Source of the DNA: an uncultured Bacteroidales bacterium
GTDB taxonomy: Bacteria; Bacteroidota; Bacteroidia; Bacteroidales; Bacteroidaceae
Length of the DNA stretch: 56,960 nt
Direction of reading: 5' to 3'
Assembly: GCA_902798615.1 (NCBI GenBank)
Contig: CADBXL010000047.1
Span: 1-56,960, forward strand
Part shown: in pieces, positions 17,554 to 25,789 of the stretch
Layout of the letters: each line of letters starts with the position of its first letter
Position numbering within the stretch: the first letter of the stretch is position 1
Translations under genes and position numbers: made by a program
Notes under the pieces: generated by a model
Databases searched by the model: none
What the model saw: only the letters and a program-made list of their open reading frames with translations
What the model was told of the DNA's origin: nothing

Positions 17554-17588
17554 AAAGCAACTGCTTAGCAATAAGTGGTTGCTTTTTC
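17554..17588 (+). terminator. Terminator after tRNA-Gln
   Basis: Arms AAAGCAAC (17554-17561) and GTTGCTTT (17578-17585) with a following T run. Confidence 0.8.
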
Positions 17589-17737
17589 TTTTGTTCAACG
17601 AGTTTTTGTCAGGAACATCAAGAATAGGGCAGATTATTCCATGACAATGGGACAAATTGGATAGGTTGTTAGGCTATGCAAACAATGATTGTTAAGTAAC
17701 AAGCGATGAAAACGATATTGATTTAATAAGAAGTAAA

Positions 17738-17926
17738 ATGGGATCAGGATTCACGTATGGGCAGTTTGTAAACTCTTTTGGGAGTACTATTACATATCTG
17801 TTTTATAAATACGTTCTAAGGAAGAAAGTAAAATACGAAGAAATAAAGCAAGGATGCTTAGGCGCTTTTGTTGGACATATCATAATTATGATTATGATAA
17901 TTATTATGGTATATTGTAGCAGTTAG
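17738..17926 (+). CDS. Small membrane protein, unknown
   Basis: A 62-residue reading frame starting MGSGFTYGQFVNSFGSTITYLFYK with a basic loop (RKKVKYEE) and a C-terminal hydrophobic helix HIIIMIMIIIMVY. It would be a one-helix membrane protein. No family recognised. No promoter of the TTTGC type is evident close upstream. The AT-rich composition and the clean hydrophobic segment argue for a real gene, but support is modest. Confidence 0.45.
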   Translation: MGSGFTYGQFVNSFGSTITYLFYKYVLRKKVKYEEIKQGCLGAFVGHIIIMIMIIIMVYCSS

Positions 17927-18001
17927 TCTCCGCAGAATAATATTTCTTGTAGAAAAGCCATAGCCTAATATTAACGTTTTAAAGCATTCGTGATTATAGA
18001 C

Positions 18002-18862
18002 ATGAGGTATTTATTTTTGTGCATCATATTAATTACTGCTATTTGTGGTTGTAAATCAAAAGAGAGTGATTCTGCTGTTGCGGATAGCGTTCAGCAGAAG
18101 GATACTGTAAATGCAGCAGATACTCTTTATGCTTTTGTATCTAAGATTTACGAGCATAATTTCATGAAGACAAAAGCATATGTCTTAGATTCGTTGTATT
18201 TGTCATCAGAATTGTTTTCTTTTAGAAAAGAAGGTTATGAATCCAATCCAAACGCATATTACAATCATTGGATAGATGATGAATATGCTTATTATCCGTC
18301 TTTTAAGATTGGGGAAATCACACAACTATCAGATACAACATCAATTGTTGATATTAAAGTTTCGAATGGGGAAAGCAAATCTAAGTATCAGTTGGTAATG
18401 CTATTAGAGAATGGCAAATGGAAAGTGGATGACTTTGTAACTGAGACTTCCACGGAAAAATTTACTATAAAAACTCAGCGTGGGCTTGAAATCCCCTTGA
18501 GAGGTTCTATGGCAGAATATAGTTTGAGGTTTTGCGAGCAAATAGAAAATGAACATGAGGCGGCTATCAATTTATATAAAAACAAGACTGTTGTTTTTCA
18601 GAATATTGTCAATGTTGGCGGACACATATATTTAGAAGCAATATCCGATACAAAAGAAGGATTTAAAATCTTCTATTGCTGGGGACATAATAGTCGTACG
18701 GTATTTCTATTCAAATATCTGAAAGAGAATTTCTATTTTTATAAGATTATTCGATATTCATCTTTTGAGGCAGAAGAAGGATATGATTATAAGAGGACAG
18801 AGGAAATCCTCGATACTCCAATTCTGTTTCAAGATGTAGATTTTGAGAAATATTTATATTAG
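18002..18862 (+). CDS. Hypothetical lipoprotein (DUF3828/NTF2-like?)
   Basis: The start is ATG 18002 (MRYLFLCIILITAICGC), giving a signal peptide with lipobox ICGC and Cys17 followed by KSKES; an upstream GTG at 17990 is less likely. After a short Ser/Asp-rich linker the segment from about 40 to 145 (YAFVSKIYEHNFMK...LLENGKWKVDDFV) alternates helix and strand and ends in the NGKWKVDDF pattern seen in DUF3828/NTF2-like periplasmic domains. The C-terminal half (about 150-286) has no recognised similarity. No acidic export signal follows the Cys strongly, so a periplasm-facing location is more likely than the surface. Confidence 0.55.
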   Translation: MRYLFLCIILITAICGCKSKESDSAVADSVQQKDTVNAADTLYAFVSKIYEHNFMKTKAYVLDSLYLSSELFSFRKEGYESNPNAYYNHWIDDEYAYYPSFKIGEITQLSDTTSIVDIKVSNGESKSKYQLVMLLENGKWKVDDFVTETSTEKFTIKTQRGLEIPLRGSMAEYSLRFCEQIENEHEAAINLYKNKTVVFQNIVNVGGHIYLEAISDTKEGFKIFYCWGHNSRTVFLFKYLKENFYFYKIIRYSSFEAEEGYDYKRTEEILDTPILFQDVDFEKYLY

Positions 18863-19166
18863 AAAAAAATCTATTTTTTAACCTTGATTTGTGATCTCTA
18901 CGTTGCAATTCTGTAATCTCACGTATTATGGTCCGTTGATCCTTCGTTTCAAATCTGTTTTAACGGAAGGGCGAAATTGGGATTTACATAGGCTTTATAA
19001 GGGACTTACTATGGATGAGAATTATTGTAATTGTTGAGATATTTAAAAGCATTATTACAGAAATACCATGAAAATCATGTTTTTCTGTGCGAATATTTGG
19101 CGTTATCAGAAAGAAACACTATCTTTGCAGAGATATTAATATAATCAAATAGACCTGAATTGAGAC
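18863..19166 (+). promoter_or_regulatory. Gene-free 300 bp with promoter for the next gene
   Basis: No coding frame is supported here. Near the right end TTTG (19096-19099), a 20-base spacer and TATCTTTGC (19120-19128) form a complete Bacteroidetes-type promoter for the gene at 19167. Nothing else is evident. Confidence 0.7.
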
Positions 19167-20648
19167 ATGAAAAAGATATTATCCATATTTCCGCTCTTTC
19201 TGCTGACCGTAACAACATTTGCACAGACTAATGAGGGACGGTTCTTGGAAAAGCTTGATAGCATCGTAAGTGATAATGGGGATATTACCAGATTCACGTA
19301 TGATGAAAAGTTCCGAATCGTGACTAAGAACACATTCCAAAGCAAGAAACTTGTGCGCAGAGAGATTTCTGAATATGAGGAAGATGGCGCTCTGTCTGCC
19401 TATTGTGCCTACGAAGATAGGGAATCGCAATTGATACCTGTACGCAAGAAGGTACGTGCAGTAAAGGATAAGAGTGTGGAGCTATCAGATTCTGTTTATG
19501 AGGAGTCTCTAAAGAAGTTGGTGGTTAATACCAGCGAGATCCTTACCTATGATAAGAATAACGACCTTGTCTCCCTTTGTAAAAAGATGTACGATCCAAA
19601 AAGTGATGGTAAATCCTACAATTTGCATGAAATGTATTATGATGCAGAGGGTAATATAACGGGGGAGACAATAGAAGGTCCTGAATATAAATACACCAAA
19701 GAGTATAAGGACGGCAGACTTTATGTCTTGACAAAGTATGAGAATCGGGATGGCCTGTGGGTTATTCTGGAAAGTACCGTAATGGAATACTACGAAACTG
19801 GTGTCTTGAAGAATGAATATACATACGATTATTCTGGCATAATCTTCTATATGAAGGACTTTGCCGAATATAATGTTAATGGCGAAAAGATAAAGTACCA
19901 GGAAAGACTACAGTATCAGGAAGAACTACAGAATTATAGCTATAAATATACTCGTGATGAAAAGGGTAGGGTGAAGGATATAGAGGAATCTCTCTTTGAT
20001 ACTGAAAAAATCACAGGTCGTGAAGTGTTTTATTATGACCAGTTGCCGATAGATAGTGCATATTATATTCTTCAATATTCTTCTGATGCTACTGAGCCTG
20101 TAGCCAAATATTATTATATTCCTAACAAGATTGTAAATGGAAAAGTGGAGGGTGGCTATTCTGTTTATGAAAAGTCGTCTTCTGATGGCTCTTGGATAGA
20201 TACTATGGCAAATGGTAATGAACTGTCATATTCATTTGGTGATAAGGCTATTTTAGCACATTATGAAGTGAATGATGAAACTATTAATTTCACGGATTAT
20301 ACCATTACCGATTTTACTGATTATGGTAAGATTGTAAAGAAACAGGAAAAGGGAACGTTAATAAGCGAGGAAGAAATCCATTATGACAAGTCAGTTTCCG
20401 GCTCTCTCATAGCGGGACTTGAAGAGGATTATAAAGTATCGTATGTGCTAAGACGTGATAAGGATGAGAATGAGGTTAAGAGCACATATTACTATACTTC
20501 TCTCGTAGAAACCACTTCAATAGCGAATACGTATTATCCATCATCAAATAACCAATCTTCTGTATATAATCTACAAGGTCAGAAAATTCTATGTCCTCAG
20601 AAGGGGATAAATATAAAAAATGGTAGAAAGATAATATTCAACCGTTGA
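19167..20648 (+). CDS. Secreted protein with YD-like repeats and shared C-terminal tail
   Basis: A 493-residue protein with a clear signal peptide (MKKILSIFPLFLLTVTTFAQ). The body is rich in Tyr, Asp, Lys and Glu with recurring strands of the type ITRFTYDEKFRIV, LTYDKNNDLVS, MYYDAEGNITG and YTRDEKGRVKD, similar to YD/wall-associated repeats. It ends YNLQGQKI...KGINIKNGRKIIF, the tail shared with proteins ending at 2959, 43957 and 44853. Probably exported to the surface or medium; function unknown. It has its own promoter and a terminator at 20661. Confidence 0.6.
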   Translation: MKKILSIFPLFLLTVTTFAQTNEGRFLEKLDSIVSDNGDITRFTYDEKFRIVTKNTFQSKKLVRREISEYEEDGALSAYCAYEDRESQLIPVRKKVRAVKDKSVELSDSVYEESLKKLVVNTSEILTYDKNNDLVSLCKKMYDPKSDGKSYNLHEMYYDAEGNITGETIEGPEYKYTKEYKDGRLYVLTKYENRDGLWVILESTVMEYYETGVLKNEYTYDYSGIIFYMKDFAEYNVNGEKIKYQERLQYQEELQNYSYKYTRDEKGRVKDIEESLFDTEKITGREVFYYDQLPIDSAYYILQYSSDATEPVAKYYYIPNKIVNGKVEGGYSVYEKSSSDGSWIDTMANGNELSYSFGDKAILAHYEVNDETINFTDYTITDFTDYGKIVKKQEKGTLISEEEIHYDKSVSGSLIAGLEEDYKVSYVLRRDKDENEVKSTYYYTSLVETTSIANTYYPSSNNQSSVYNLQGQKILCPQKGINIKNGRKIIFNR

Positions 20649-20660
20649 TGATGATATACG

Positions 20661-20691
20661 AAAAAAGGGATGCCTTGAAGCATCCCTTTTT
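20661..20691. terminator. Bidirectional terminator between convergent genes
   Basis: Arms AAAAAGGGATGC and GCATCCCTTTTT surround CTTGAA. It serves the rightward gene ending at 20648 and the leftward lipoprotein gene ending at 20712. Confidence 0.85.
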
Positions 20692-20711
20692 CGTTTATAT
20701 TCGAGTTTTTA

Positions 20712-21545
20712 TTATATTCTTACAGGAGCTGGTGTGAGCTCATATTCCCATTTAATAGTTGTAGAACCGTCAACTGTTGTGTGGCTGAGCTTCATTGTAG
20801 AACCTTCGAATGTTACATCAATGCTTTTTGAAGAATCGCCCAACTTAATCTTACCGTTATCCCACTGCCATACACCGCGAGCAATAGAGCTGTCAGTCTT
20901 TCCTACATACCAAAGGTGACTGCTGTCTTTGTAGGTGTTGCTGAAGCTGATATAGTCTAATTCTTCAAAATATGGTAAAACACGTTTCTGTTCGTTGAGT
21001 CTGTCTGTAAGCTGTTTGTAGTTATCTGCACTCACCTTTAATGGTTCTGGCATAGTTAACTCTTTAATTTCTGCGTATGCCTTCTTAACTTTCCATGAAC
21101 GACAGATTTTGTCTGCATTTGCAAAAGAAGCCTTTGAACCTGTACCTGCCTTTGTTGCGGTATATGTCTTGTCGCCAAGTGTGATGTTGAATTTGTTGCT
21201 ACCTGCAGACTCAATCTTGAGGGCTACGTTCTTGCCGTTGAGCTGATATGTACCATCAGAATTCTTTGTGAAAGTACTGCACTCGAATCTCTTCATTGCA
21301 ACAGAGGAACCTTCAGGTGCCCCATCGACATAGTTGATAAAATAATTACCTGCACTTGTAAGCTCAATGTAAACAATATCCTCATTGTTATTCTCCTCAT
21401 CTACTTGGTAGATTGCAGCGTCTGATAGGTAAGGGAGTTCAGGGAGCTTGTCTTCCTTGTCATCATCATCACTACTACATGATGTTACTACTGATGTGCC
21501 GAGAAGGCACAATGAAATCATGAAATAAGAAAAAAACTTTTTCAT
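20712..21545 (-). CDS. Hypothetical surface lipoprotein
   Basis: The start is ATG at 21545 (MKKFFSYFMISLCLLGTSVVTSC). The lipobox VTSC is followed by SSDDDDKED, a strong acidic export signal, so the protein is likely on the cell surface. A longer in-frame reading to 21668 would place residues in front of the signal peptide and cover the promoter, so it is rejected. The rest (277 residues in all) shows short strands such as GSNKFNITLGDKTYTATKAGTG and TFEGSTMKLSHTTVDGSTTIKWEYEL, like lipocalin-type or DUF-style lipoproteins of Bacteroides, but no family is recognised. Promoter -7 box TAACTTTGC lies on the minus strand at 21604-21612. Confidence 0.65.
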   Translation of the reverse strand: MKKFFSYFMISLCLLGTSVVTSCSSDDDDKEDKLPELPYLSDAAIYQVDEENNNEDIVYIELTSAGNYFINYVDGAPEGSSVAMKRFECSTFTKNSDGTYQLNGKNVALKIESAGSNKFNITLGDKTYTATKAGTGSKASFANADKICRSWKVKKAYAEIKELTMPEPLKVSADNYKQLTDRLNEQKRVLPYFEELDYISFSNTYKDSSHLWYVGKTDSSIARGVWQWDNGKIKLGDSSKSIDVTFEGSTMKLSHTTVDGSTTIKWEYELTPAPVRI

Positions 21546-21603
21546 CTTTTGATTTTTGTTATAATAATTAGAATTAAAAATTAGTTTTATCCGAATATTT
21601 TCT

Positions 21604-21612
21604 GCAAAGTTA
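21604..21612 (-). promoter_or_regulatory. Promoter of the leftward lipoprotein gene
   Basis: Read on the minus strand the sequence is TAACTTTGC, a perfect TAnnTTTGC box about 60 bases before the start codon. Confidence 0.75.
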
Positions 21613-21815
21613 ATAATAAAAACCCGAAAACTACTCAAAAAAGCGATGTAATCCCCAATCATTAACATAACGTCACAAAAAACGGCTGTTATTTAAAAAA
21701 AATTATAATTGAGCAAAGCATTCTTGATGTAAGAAACGTGATTAGTCACATCACCTAATCGGGGAATAAGATGTAGTTACAGCTTGTGTTTCTTCCTTGT
21801 AACTCAGCTGATGGT

Positions 21816-21896
21816 CCATCAGTACTCCATCGTTAGTCCATCGATCCTCCATCGAAACGATGGACTTGCTATGGAGTAACGATGGAGTATCTACGG
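21816..21896. repeat. 11-bp phased CCAT/ATGG palindromic array 1
   Basis: CCAT begins at 21816, 21827, 21838 and 21849, then ATGG at 21860, 21871 and 21882 and a decayed ACGG at 21893. Every step is exactly 11 bp, including across the centre, so the half-sites lie on one face of the helix and the array is a palindrome overall. The rest of the gene-free stretch 21613-22031 holds nothing else I can identify. Confidence 0.85.
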
Positions 21897-22031
21897 AGGA
21901 AGAGGGGAGGTACAACGGAATTTCTTACGTGTTTGTTATGACATTTTTCCTTGGTATAGAAGTTTAATAGACATTAATTGCTTTGGTGTAGGAAAATTGA
22001 TGAAAAAATTGTATATTTCGGATTTTGTTTG

Positions 22032-22039
22032 TATTTTTG
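22032..22039 (+). promoter_or_regulatory. Promoter of the TlpA-like gene
   Basis: TATTTTTG, matching the TAnnTTTG core, 54 bases before the start codon. Confidence 0.55.
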
Positions 22040-22085
22040 TGTCGTAATTAAAACCAATAGTCAAACAATAATCAAAACAAGACGA

Positions 22086-23258
22086 ATGTATAAAACAATA
22101 TTCACGCTTTTGCTTGCGCTAAGTGCATTGGGTGCTCAGGCACAGGAAGCACTTAATCAGAAAGAGAAAACATTGGAACCCTGTGTGTTTGAAGGGACAT
22201 TGGCTGGAGTTCCTGAGGGAAGTGTTGTTATGATATGGGTTAGCGAAGGCTCTTCGAGAATGGGGGCATCGACTGATACCCTTGCGAATGGTAAATTCCG
22301 TATTGTGGAATCTCCTAAAACTCCAATCCAAGAATTTTTTCTTTCGATAGATGGGCATAGCTGTACATATCCTATTTATGCTGAACCTGGTACAAAGACT
22401 ATAGTTACAGGAAATGGCCTGAATGGAATGAAATGGAAGGTAGAGAATGATTTTTATCTTCAAAAAGAATCGAATAACTATCTTGAACATGAAAAGTCAA
22501 CTATTCCAGAATGGATAGATTTACGGTCTCAGTATAGCGAGATTGGGGCTTTGTTGCATGCTACCCGTTCTGAAAGTGAGATAAATGAGCTGAAAGGAAA
22601 GAGAGCCGCTTTATCTGCAAAGATGGAATCTTTGACTTCTGCTTATGTAGAGAACATGCTTGATTATATTAAGGACAGAGAGCGTAACATCGTATGGTTG
22701 AAAGAACTACTCAGTCTTATGAATTATGCGAAAAAGGCGGATAATGTGGTTTATATGGAAAAGATACGTAAACTATATGAAAGCATACCTCATGAATATA
22801 AGGAGACGTTTGAAGCACTTAAGATCAAGACTGAAATATATCCAACAAATGCGGTGAAGATTGGTGATCCAATGGCAGATTTTGTGTTGTACGACCTTGA
22901 CGGTAAACAACATCACCTAAATGAGTTCAAGGGTAAATATACGATTCTTGAATTTAGTGGCTTGGGGTGTGGGGCATGTTATGCGATGAGACCTCATCTT
23001 GAAGAAGTCACTAAGAAATATGCGAATAAACTTGAATTGGTTACGGTATCGTATGATTCAAAGAATATCTGGCATACTCAGCCATTTGGTAAAGTCTCAT
23101 GGCATGAATGGAATGATTATAAAAATGCAGTTGAGATAATGGCAAAATATGCAGTAGATTGTTTTCCTACCTTTATTTTTATTTCTCCAGAGCAGAATAT
23201 TATAGGAAGGGCTGACTCAAGGGATTTTGATGAGGTTTTCAGTAAATGTATCAAATAA
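22086..23258 (+). CDS. TlpA-like thiol-disulfide oxidoreductase with N-terminal DUF4369-like domain
   Basis: The start is ATG 22086 (MYKTIFTLLLALSALGAQAQ), giving a signal peptide cleaved before about Gln20. Residues 30-125 (FEGTLAGVPEGSVVMIWVSEG...) look like the DUF4369 beta domain often fused to Bacteroidetes thioredoxins, followed by a helical linker. The thioredoxin fold starts at about 255 (GDPMADFVLYDLDGKQHHLNEFKGKYTILEFSG) with the redox motif Cys295-Gly-Ala-Cys298 and the cis-Pro region CFPTFIFI. It would act in the periplasm on disulfides, for example in extracytoplasmic protein maturation. It is a single gene, ending before a hairpin element at 23262. Confidence 0.85.
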   Translation: MYKTIFTLLLALSALGAQAQEALNQKEKTLEPCVFEGTLAGVPEGSVVMIWVSEGSSRMGASTDTLANGKFRIVESPKTPIQEFFLSIDGHSCTYPIYAEPGTKTIVTGNGLNGMKWKVENDFYLQKESNNYLEHEKSTIPEWIDLRSQYSEIGALLHATRSESEINELKGKRAALSAKMESLTSAYVENMLDYIKDRERNIVWLKELLSLMNYAKKADNVVYMEKIRKLYESIPHEYKETFEALKIKTEIYPTNAVKIGDPMADFVLYDLDGKQHHLNEFKGKYTILEFSGLGCGACYAMRPHLEEVTKKYANKLELVTVSYDSKNIWHTQPFGKVSWHEWNDYKNAVEIMAKYAVDCFPTFIFISPEQNIIGRADSRDFDEVFSKCIK

Positions 23259-23261
23259 CGT

Positions 23262-23324
23262 GAGTTCGGCGAAATTCAAGGCAAAAGCAGCTTGCTGCTT
23301 GTAATAAAGAATTTCGTCGAACTC
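23262..23324. repeat. Hairpin element of the GAGTTCG(A/G)CGA family
   Basis: Arms GAGTTCGGCGAAATTC (23262-23277) and GAATTTCGTCGAACTC (23309-23324) pair 15 of 16, enclosing the palindrome AAGCAGCTTGCTGCTT (23285-23300). A related start, ACGTGAGTTCGACGACTT, occurs at about 42025, and another near 56863. It may also terminate the TlpA-like gene. Confidence 0.65.
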
Positions 23325-23392
23325 ATGTTAAAATAGCATAGAAAAATCCCCAGATATGCCTATTAGGAGTTGGTGCGAGGGAAGAAACAGGA

Positions 23393-23854
23393 TTAAAGGA
23401 TTGTTTCCATACCAGTTTTCTGAATATGCATTCCCATGCTCTTGTAGAAGTTGTAGGCGGAATCGTTGCCTTCCCATACGTTGAGCGTGATGTTGTGGCA
23501 ACCTATGGATTTGGCATAGTCACGCACATATTCATAGAGAGCCTTTCCGATGTGGCGGCCGCGTGATTGCTCATCTACGCAGATATCGTCAATATACAAG
23601 GTCTTGGCATCTTGTAGGAGCCTATGATTTTTGACCTCGCTAATCTGGCAGAAAGCGTGCCCCAATATCTTTCCGTCATCATAGACGAATATGGGCTTGC
23701 TGTCATCTTTTAGGATCTCTTCAAGTTCCTGCTCGTTGTATTTGGCGGTATTGCCTTTGAACAGGTCGGGACGAATGCCATTATGAACGGCATCTACCTG
23801 ATACAATAGGTTTATGAGCCCCGGAATGTCTTTCTTCTCTGCTTTGCGTATCAT
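23393..23854 (-). CDS. GNAT-family N-acetyltransferase
   Basis: A 153-residue acetyltransferase using acetyl-CoA. The GNAT core is visible: strand 4 TLYIDDICVDEQSRGRHIGKAL with the acetyl-CoA-binding R/QxxG pattern RGRHIG, then the helix YEYVRDYAKSIGCHNITLNVWEGNDSAYNFYKSMGM, typical of RimI-like enzymes. The substrate is unknown. The gene starts 5 bases after the carbonic anhydrase stop on the same strand, so they form a two-gene operon. Confidence 0.88.
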   Translation of the reverse strand: MIRKAEKKDIPGLINLLYQVDAVHNGIRPDLFKGNTAKYNEQELEEILKDDSKPIFVYDDGKILGHAFCQISEVKNHRLLQDAKTLYIDDICVDEQSRGRHIGKALYEYVRDYAKSIGCHNITLNVWEGNDSAYNFYKSMGMHIQKTGMETIL

Positions 23855-23859
23855 GATTT

Positions 23860-24402
23860 CTATTTTATTTCTTCCAAGGCTCCGGTTTCAGAATCGATAA
23901 TAAAACCGCGGACAATAATGTCCTTTGGTACGAGAGGGTGGGTTTTGATTGTTTCCACCGTCTTTTTGACGGATTCTGGTGTGTCCTTGAATCCTTCAAG
24001 CCAATGGTTCAGGTCTATTCCGCACTTGCGGATAGTGTCGAGAGTCTCATCAGTCACGCCTCGGGCAATCATTTCGTGATGGAAATGGTCATAGCTCATG
24101 TGGCAGGCTCCGCAATGAGAGTGGGCAACCACCATGATTTCCTTCACCCCAAGCTCGTAGATGGCGACAATAAGGCTTCGCATAGCAGAGTCGAAAGCAG
24201 AAATCACCAGTCCTCCAGCATTCTTGATGATTTTTGCATCACCATTCTTCAGGCCAAGGGCTGCAGGAAGCAGTTCGGTAAGCCTTGTGTCCATACATGA
24301 TAGTACAGCCAGCTTTTTGTCTGGATATTTGTCCGTAAGATATTTCTCGTAGCCTTTGGATTCTACGAAACTCTTGTTGAAATTAATAATCTGGTCTATC
24401 AT
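23860..24402 (-). CDS. Beta-class carbonic anhydrase
   Basis: Zinc enzyme interconverting CO2 and bicarbonate. Zinc and catalytic residues are intact: Cys36-x-Asp38-x-Arg40 in SCMDTR, and His94-x-x-Cys97 in HSHCG. The 180-residue length and the pattern KNAGGLVISAFDSAMRSL fit the short (clade D-like) beta-carbonic anhydrases of anaerobes. No signal peptide, so cytoplasmic. It is the first gene of an operon with the GNAT gene. Confidence 0.93.
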   Translation of the reverse strand: MIDQIINFNKSFVESKGYEKYLTDKYPDKKLAVLSCMDTRLTELLPAALGLKNGDAKIIKNAGGLVISAFDSAMRSLIVAIYELGVKEIMVVAHSHCGACHMSYDHFHHEMIARGVTDETLDTIRKCGIDLNHWLEGFKDTPESVKKTVETIKTHPLVPKDIIVRGFIIDSETGALEEIK

Positions 24403-24460
24403 ATTCTTTTCTGTAAATAGTTTTCTGTTATGGTGAGAGTCTTTGTGCGAATCATAAAAG

Positions 24461-24507
24461 AAAGAGCGTGCGCCTGCCTTTGTGGATATAGCCTTGCGCC
24501 GCTCTTT
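24461..24507 (-). terminator. Terminator after the leftward outer-membrane protein gene
   Basis: Arms AAAGAGCG (24461-24468) and CGCTCTTT (24500-24507), extended by GCGC pairs inside, make a stable hairpin; on the minus strand it is followed by TCTTTTATG. Confidence 0.6.
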
Positions 24508-24562
24508 ATATTAGGAACCTCCTCTCTTGTGAGGATCGGAGTCTTTATGCCAATTGGGTTGG

Positions 24563-25291
24563 TTATTTCTTTTGGGTAGGGTAGGTGCGGTCGCTACCAT
24601 AAGCCTTGTGCCCGAACTTATATGTAACGGAAATCTGACCAGTTGCCATCCAATCGCTACTGCCACTATAGCGAGAGTCGAAACGGTCGCTAACGTTGTT
24701 GAAATCAAACTCAGCACCTACGGATACATTCTTCATGATATCGTAGTCGAAGAGCAGACCTGCACGGATGTTGTGGCTTATCAGATCCTTGTGTGACTTG
24801 TTAATCCATGCGTTGCTGATGTCTTCCTTGATTACGCCTGTTCTGGCAATACGTGCAAACTCTTCGTTGTTCCAGCAATATATCAGACCGGCACCTGCTA
24901 CGAGATAGACATTGAACGGACCGTTTGGCTTCTTGCCGAGATTGGTGAGATTAACCATCAGGTCGAGGTTAGAATTGATGTATTTGAACTGGTATATGTT
25001 GTCGATGCTATCAAAGTCGTTTTTAGAATTCATACCGTTAATATGAAGACGGAGACCGACAGCATGGGTGAACATGTAACCTCCAGCTATACTGAATGTT
25101 GGTTTCATTATGTTCCCTGATGTGAGAGTAGAGTTCAAACCACCCTGTGCCTGGACAAAGGCATAAGGTTGAGAATAATAGCCCTGTTTCTGAGCCTGTG
25201 CGTCTCGAGCATCGTTAGCGAGTCCCTGGGCAAAACTTCCGGTTGTCGCAACACCGAGCATAGCTGATAGAATAATTTTTTTTATTTGCAT
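24563..25291 (-). CDS. Outer-membrane beta-barrel protein
   Basis: The start is ATG at 25291 (MQIKKIILSAMLGVATTGSFAQ), a signal peptide of about 22 residues; the longer reading to 25369 crosses the promoter and is rejected. The mature part alternates amphipathic strands (for example FVQAQGGLNSTLTSG, PTFSIAGGYMFTHAVGLRLHI, VYLVAGAGLIYCW, HNIRAGLLFDYDIMKNVSVGAEFDF) and ends TGQISVTYKFG, the usual 8-stranded OmpA-N-like barrel signature. There is no OmpA peptidoglycan-binding domain. Promoter at 25358-25366. Confidence 0.8.
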   Translation of the reverse strand: MQIKKIILSAMLGVATTGSFAQGLANDARDAQAQKQGYYSQPYAFVQAQGGLNSTLTSGNIMKPTFSIAGGYMFTHAVGLRLHINGMNSKNDFDSIDNIYQFKYINSNLDLMVNLTNLGKKPNGPFNVYLVAGAGLIYCWNNEEFARIARTGVIKEDISNAWINKSHKDLISHNIRAGLLFDYDIMKNVSVGAEFDFNNVSDRFDSRYSGSSDWMATGQISVTYKFGHKAYGSDRTYPTQKK

Positions 25292-25357
25292 GATTAGTTT
25301 TTTTATTTTGTTTGATATTTTTTTTTGTGGTTTTGTCTTAGGTGTTGTAATTTGGAG

Positions 25358-25366
25358 GCAAATATA
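25358..25366 (-). promoter_or_regulatory. Promoter of the outer-membrane protein gene
   Basis: TATATTTGC on the minus strand, a perfect -7 box about 66 bases upstream of the start codon. Confidence 0.75.
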
Positions 25367-25447
25367 CATAAATTATATGAAAATAAAGCATATTTTACAC
25401 AGAAATCGACAAAACTCGCTGAAATAAACGCTTTTTTCGTAAAATTA

Positions 25448-25480
25448 TTTGTCCATCTCGCAGAAAATGAGTAATTTTGC
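25448..25480 (+). promoter_or_regulatory. Promoter of rpsU-xerC-hpf
   Basis: TTTG at 25448-25451, a 20-base spacer and TAATTTTGC at 25472-25480. The leader to rpsU is about 95 bases. Confidence 0.8.
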
Positions 25481-25575
25481 ACCCGCTTTTGGTGTGTTTG
25501 CCTTTTTGGGCATTTCCATAACCTTAGGCAATAGAATTTTATATTACAACATTATTAAATTTAAAACAAAACAAA

Positions 25576-25734
25576 ATGATCATTGTACCCGTAAAAGAAG
25601 GCGAGAACATCGAGCGCGCGCTGAAGAAGTTTAAGAGAAAGTTTGAGAAGACTGGTGTCGTTAAGGAGCTTCGCTCGCGCCTCAAGATGGAGCACGCAAT
25701 CTATGTACAGCAGCTGCGTCAGAACGAAGAATAA
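25576..25734 (+). CDS. rpsU: Ribosomal protein bS21, apparently short by about 11 residues
   Basis: Encodes MIIVPVKEGENIERALKKF...KTGVVKELRSR and then directly LKMEHAIYVQQLRQNEE, 52 residues in total. It is clearly bS21 of the small ribosomal subunit. Bacteroidetes bS21 as I recall it is about 63-64 residues, with a stretch like QQFDKPSVTKR between SR and LKME; here that stretch is missing in frame at the junction near 25680. In Bacteroidetes this protein helps hide the anti-Shine-Dalgarno end of 16S rRNA, and the conserved C-terminal Tyr (Tyr54 in full-length numbering, Tyr43 here) takes part, so the deletion would matter if real. No Shine-Dalgarno sequence precedes the ATG. xerC follows 55 bases later. 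Confidence 0.85.
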   Translation: MIIVPVKEGENIERALKKFKRKFEKTGVVKELRSRLKMEHAIYVQQLRQNEE

Positions 25735-25789
25735 TTTAAAATTTGTTAAATTATTTTGTGGTCTGAATTTTAATCAGTAAATTCGCCAC

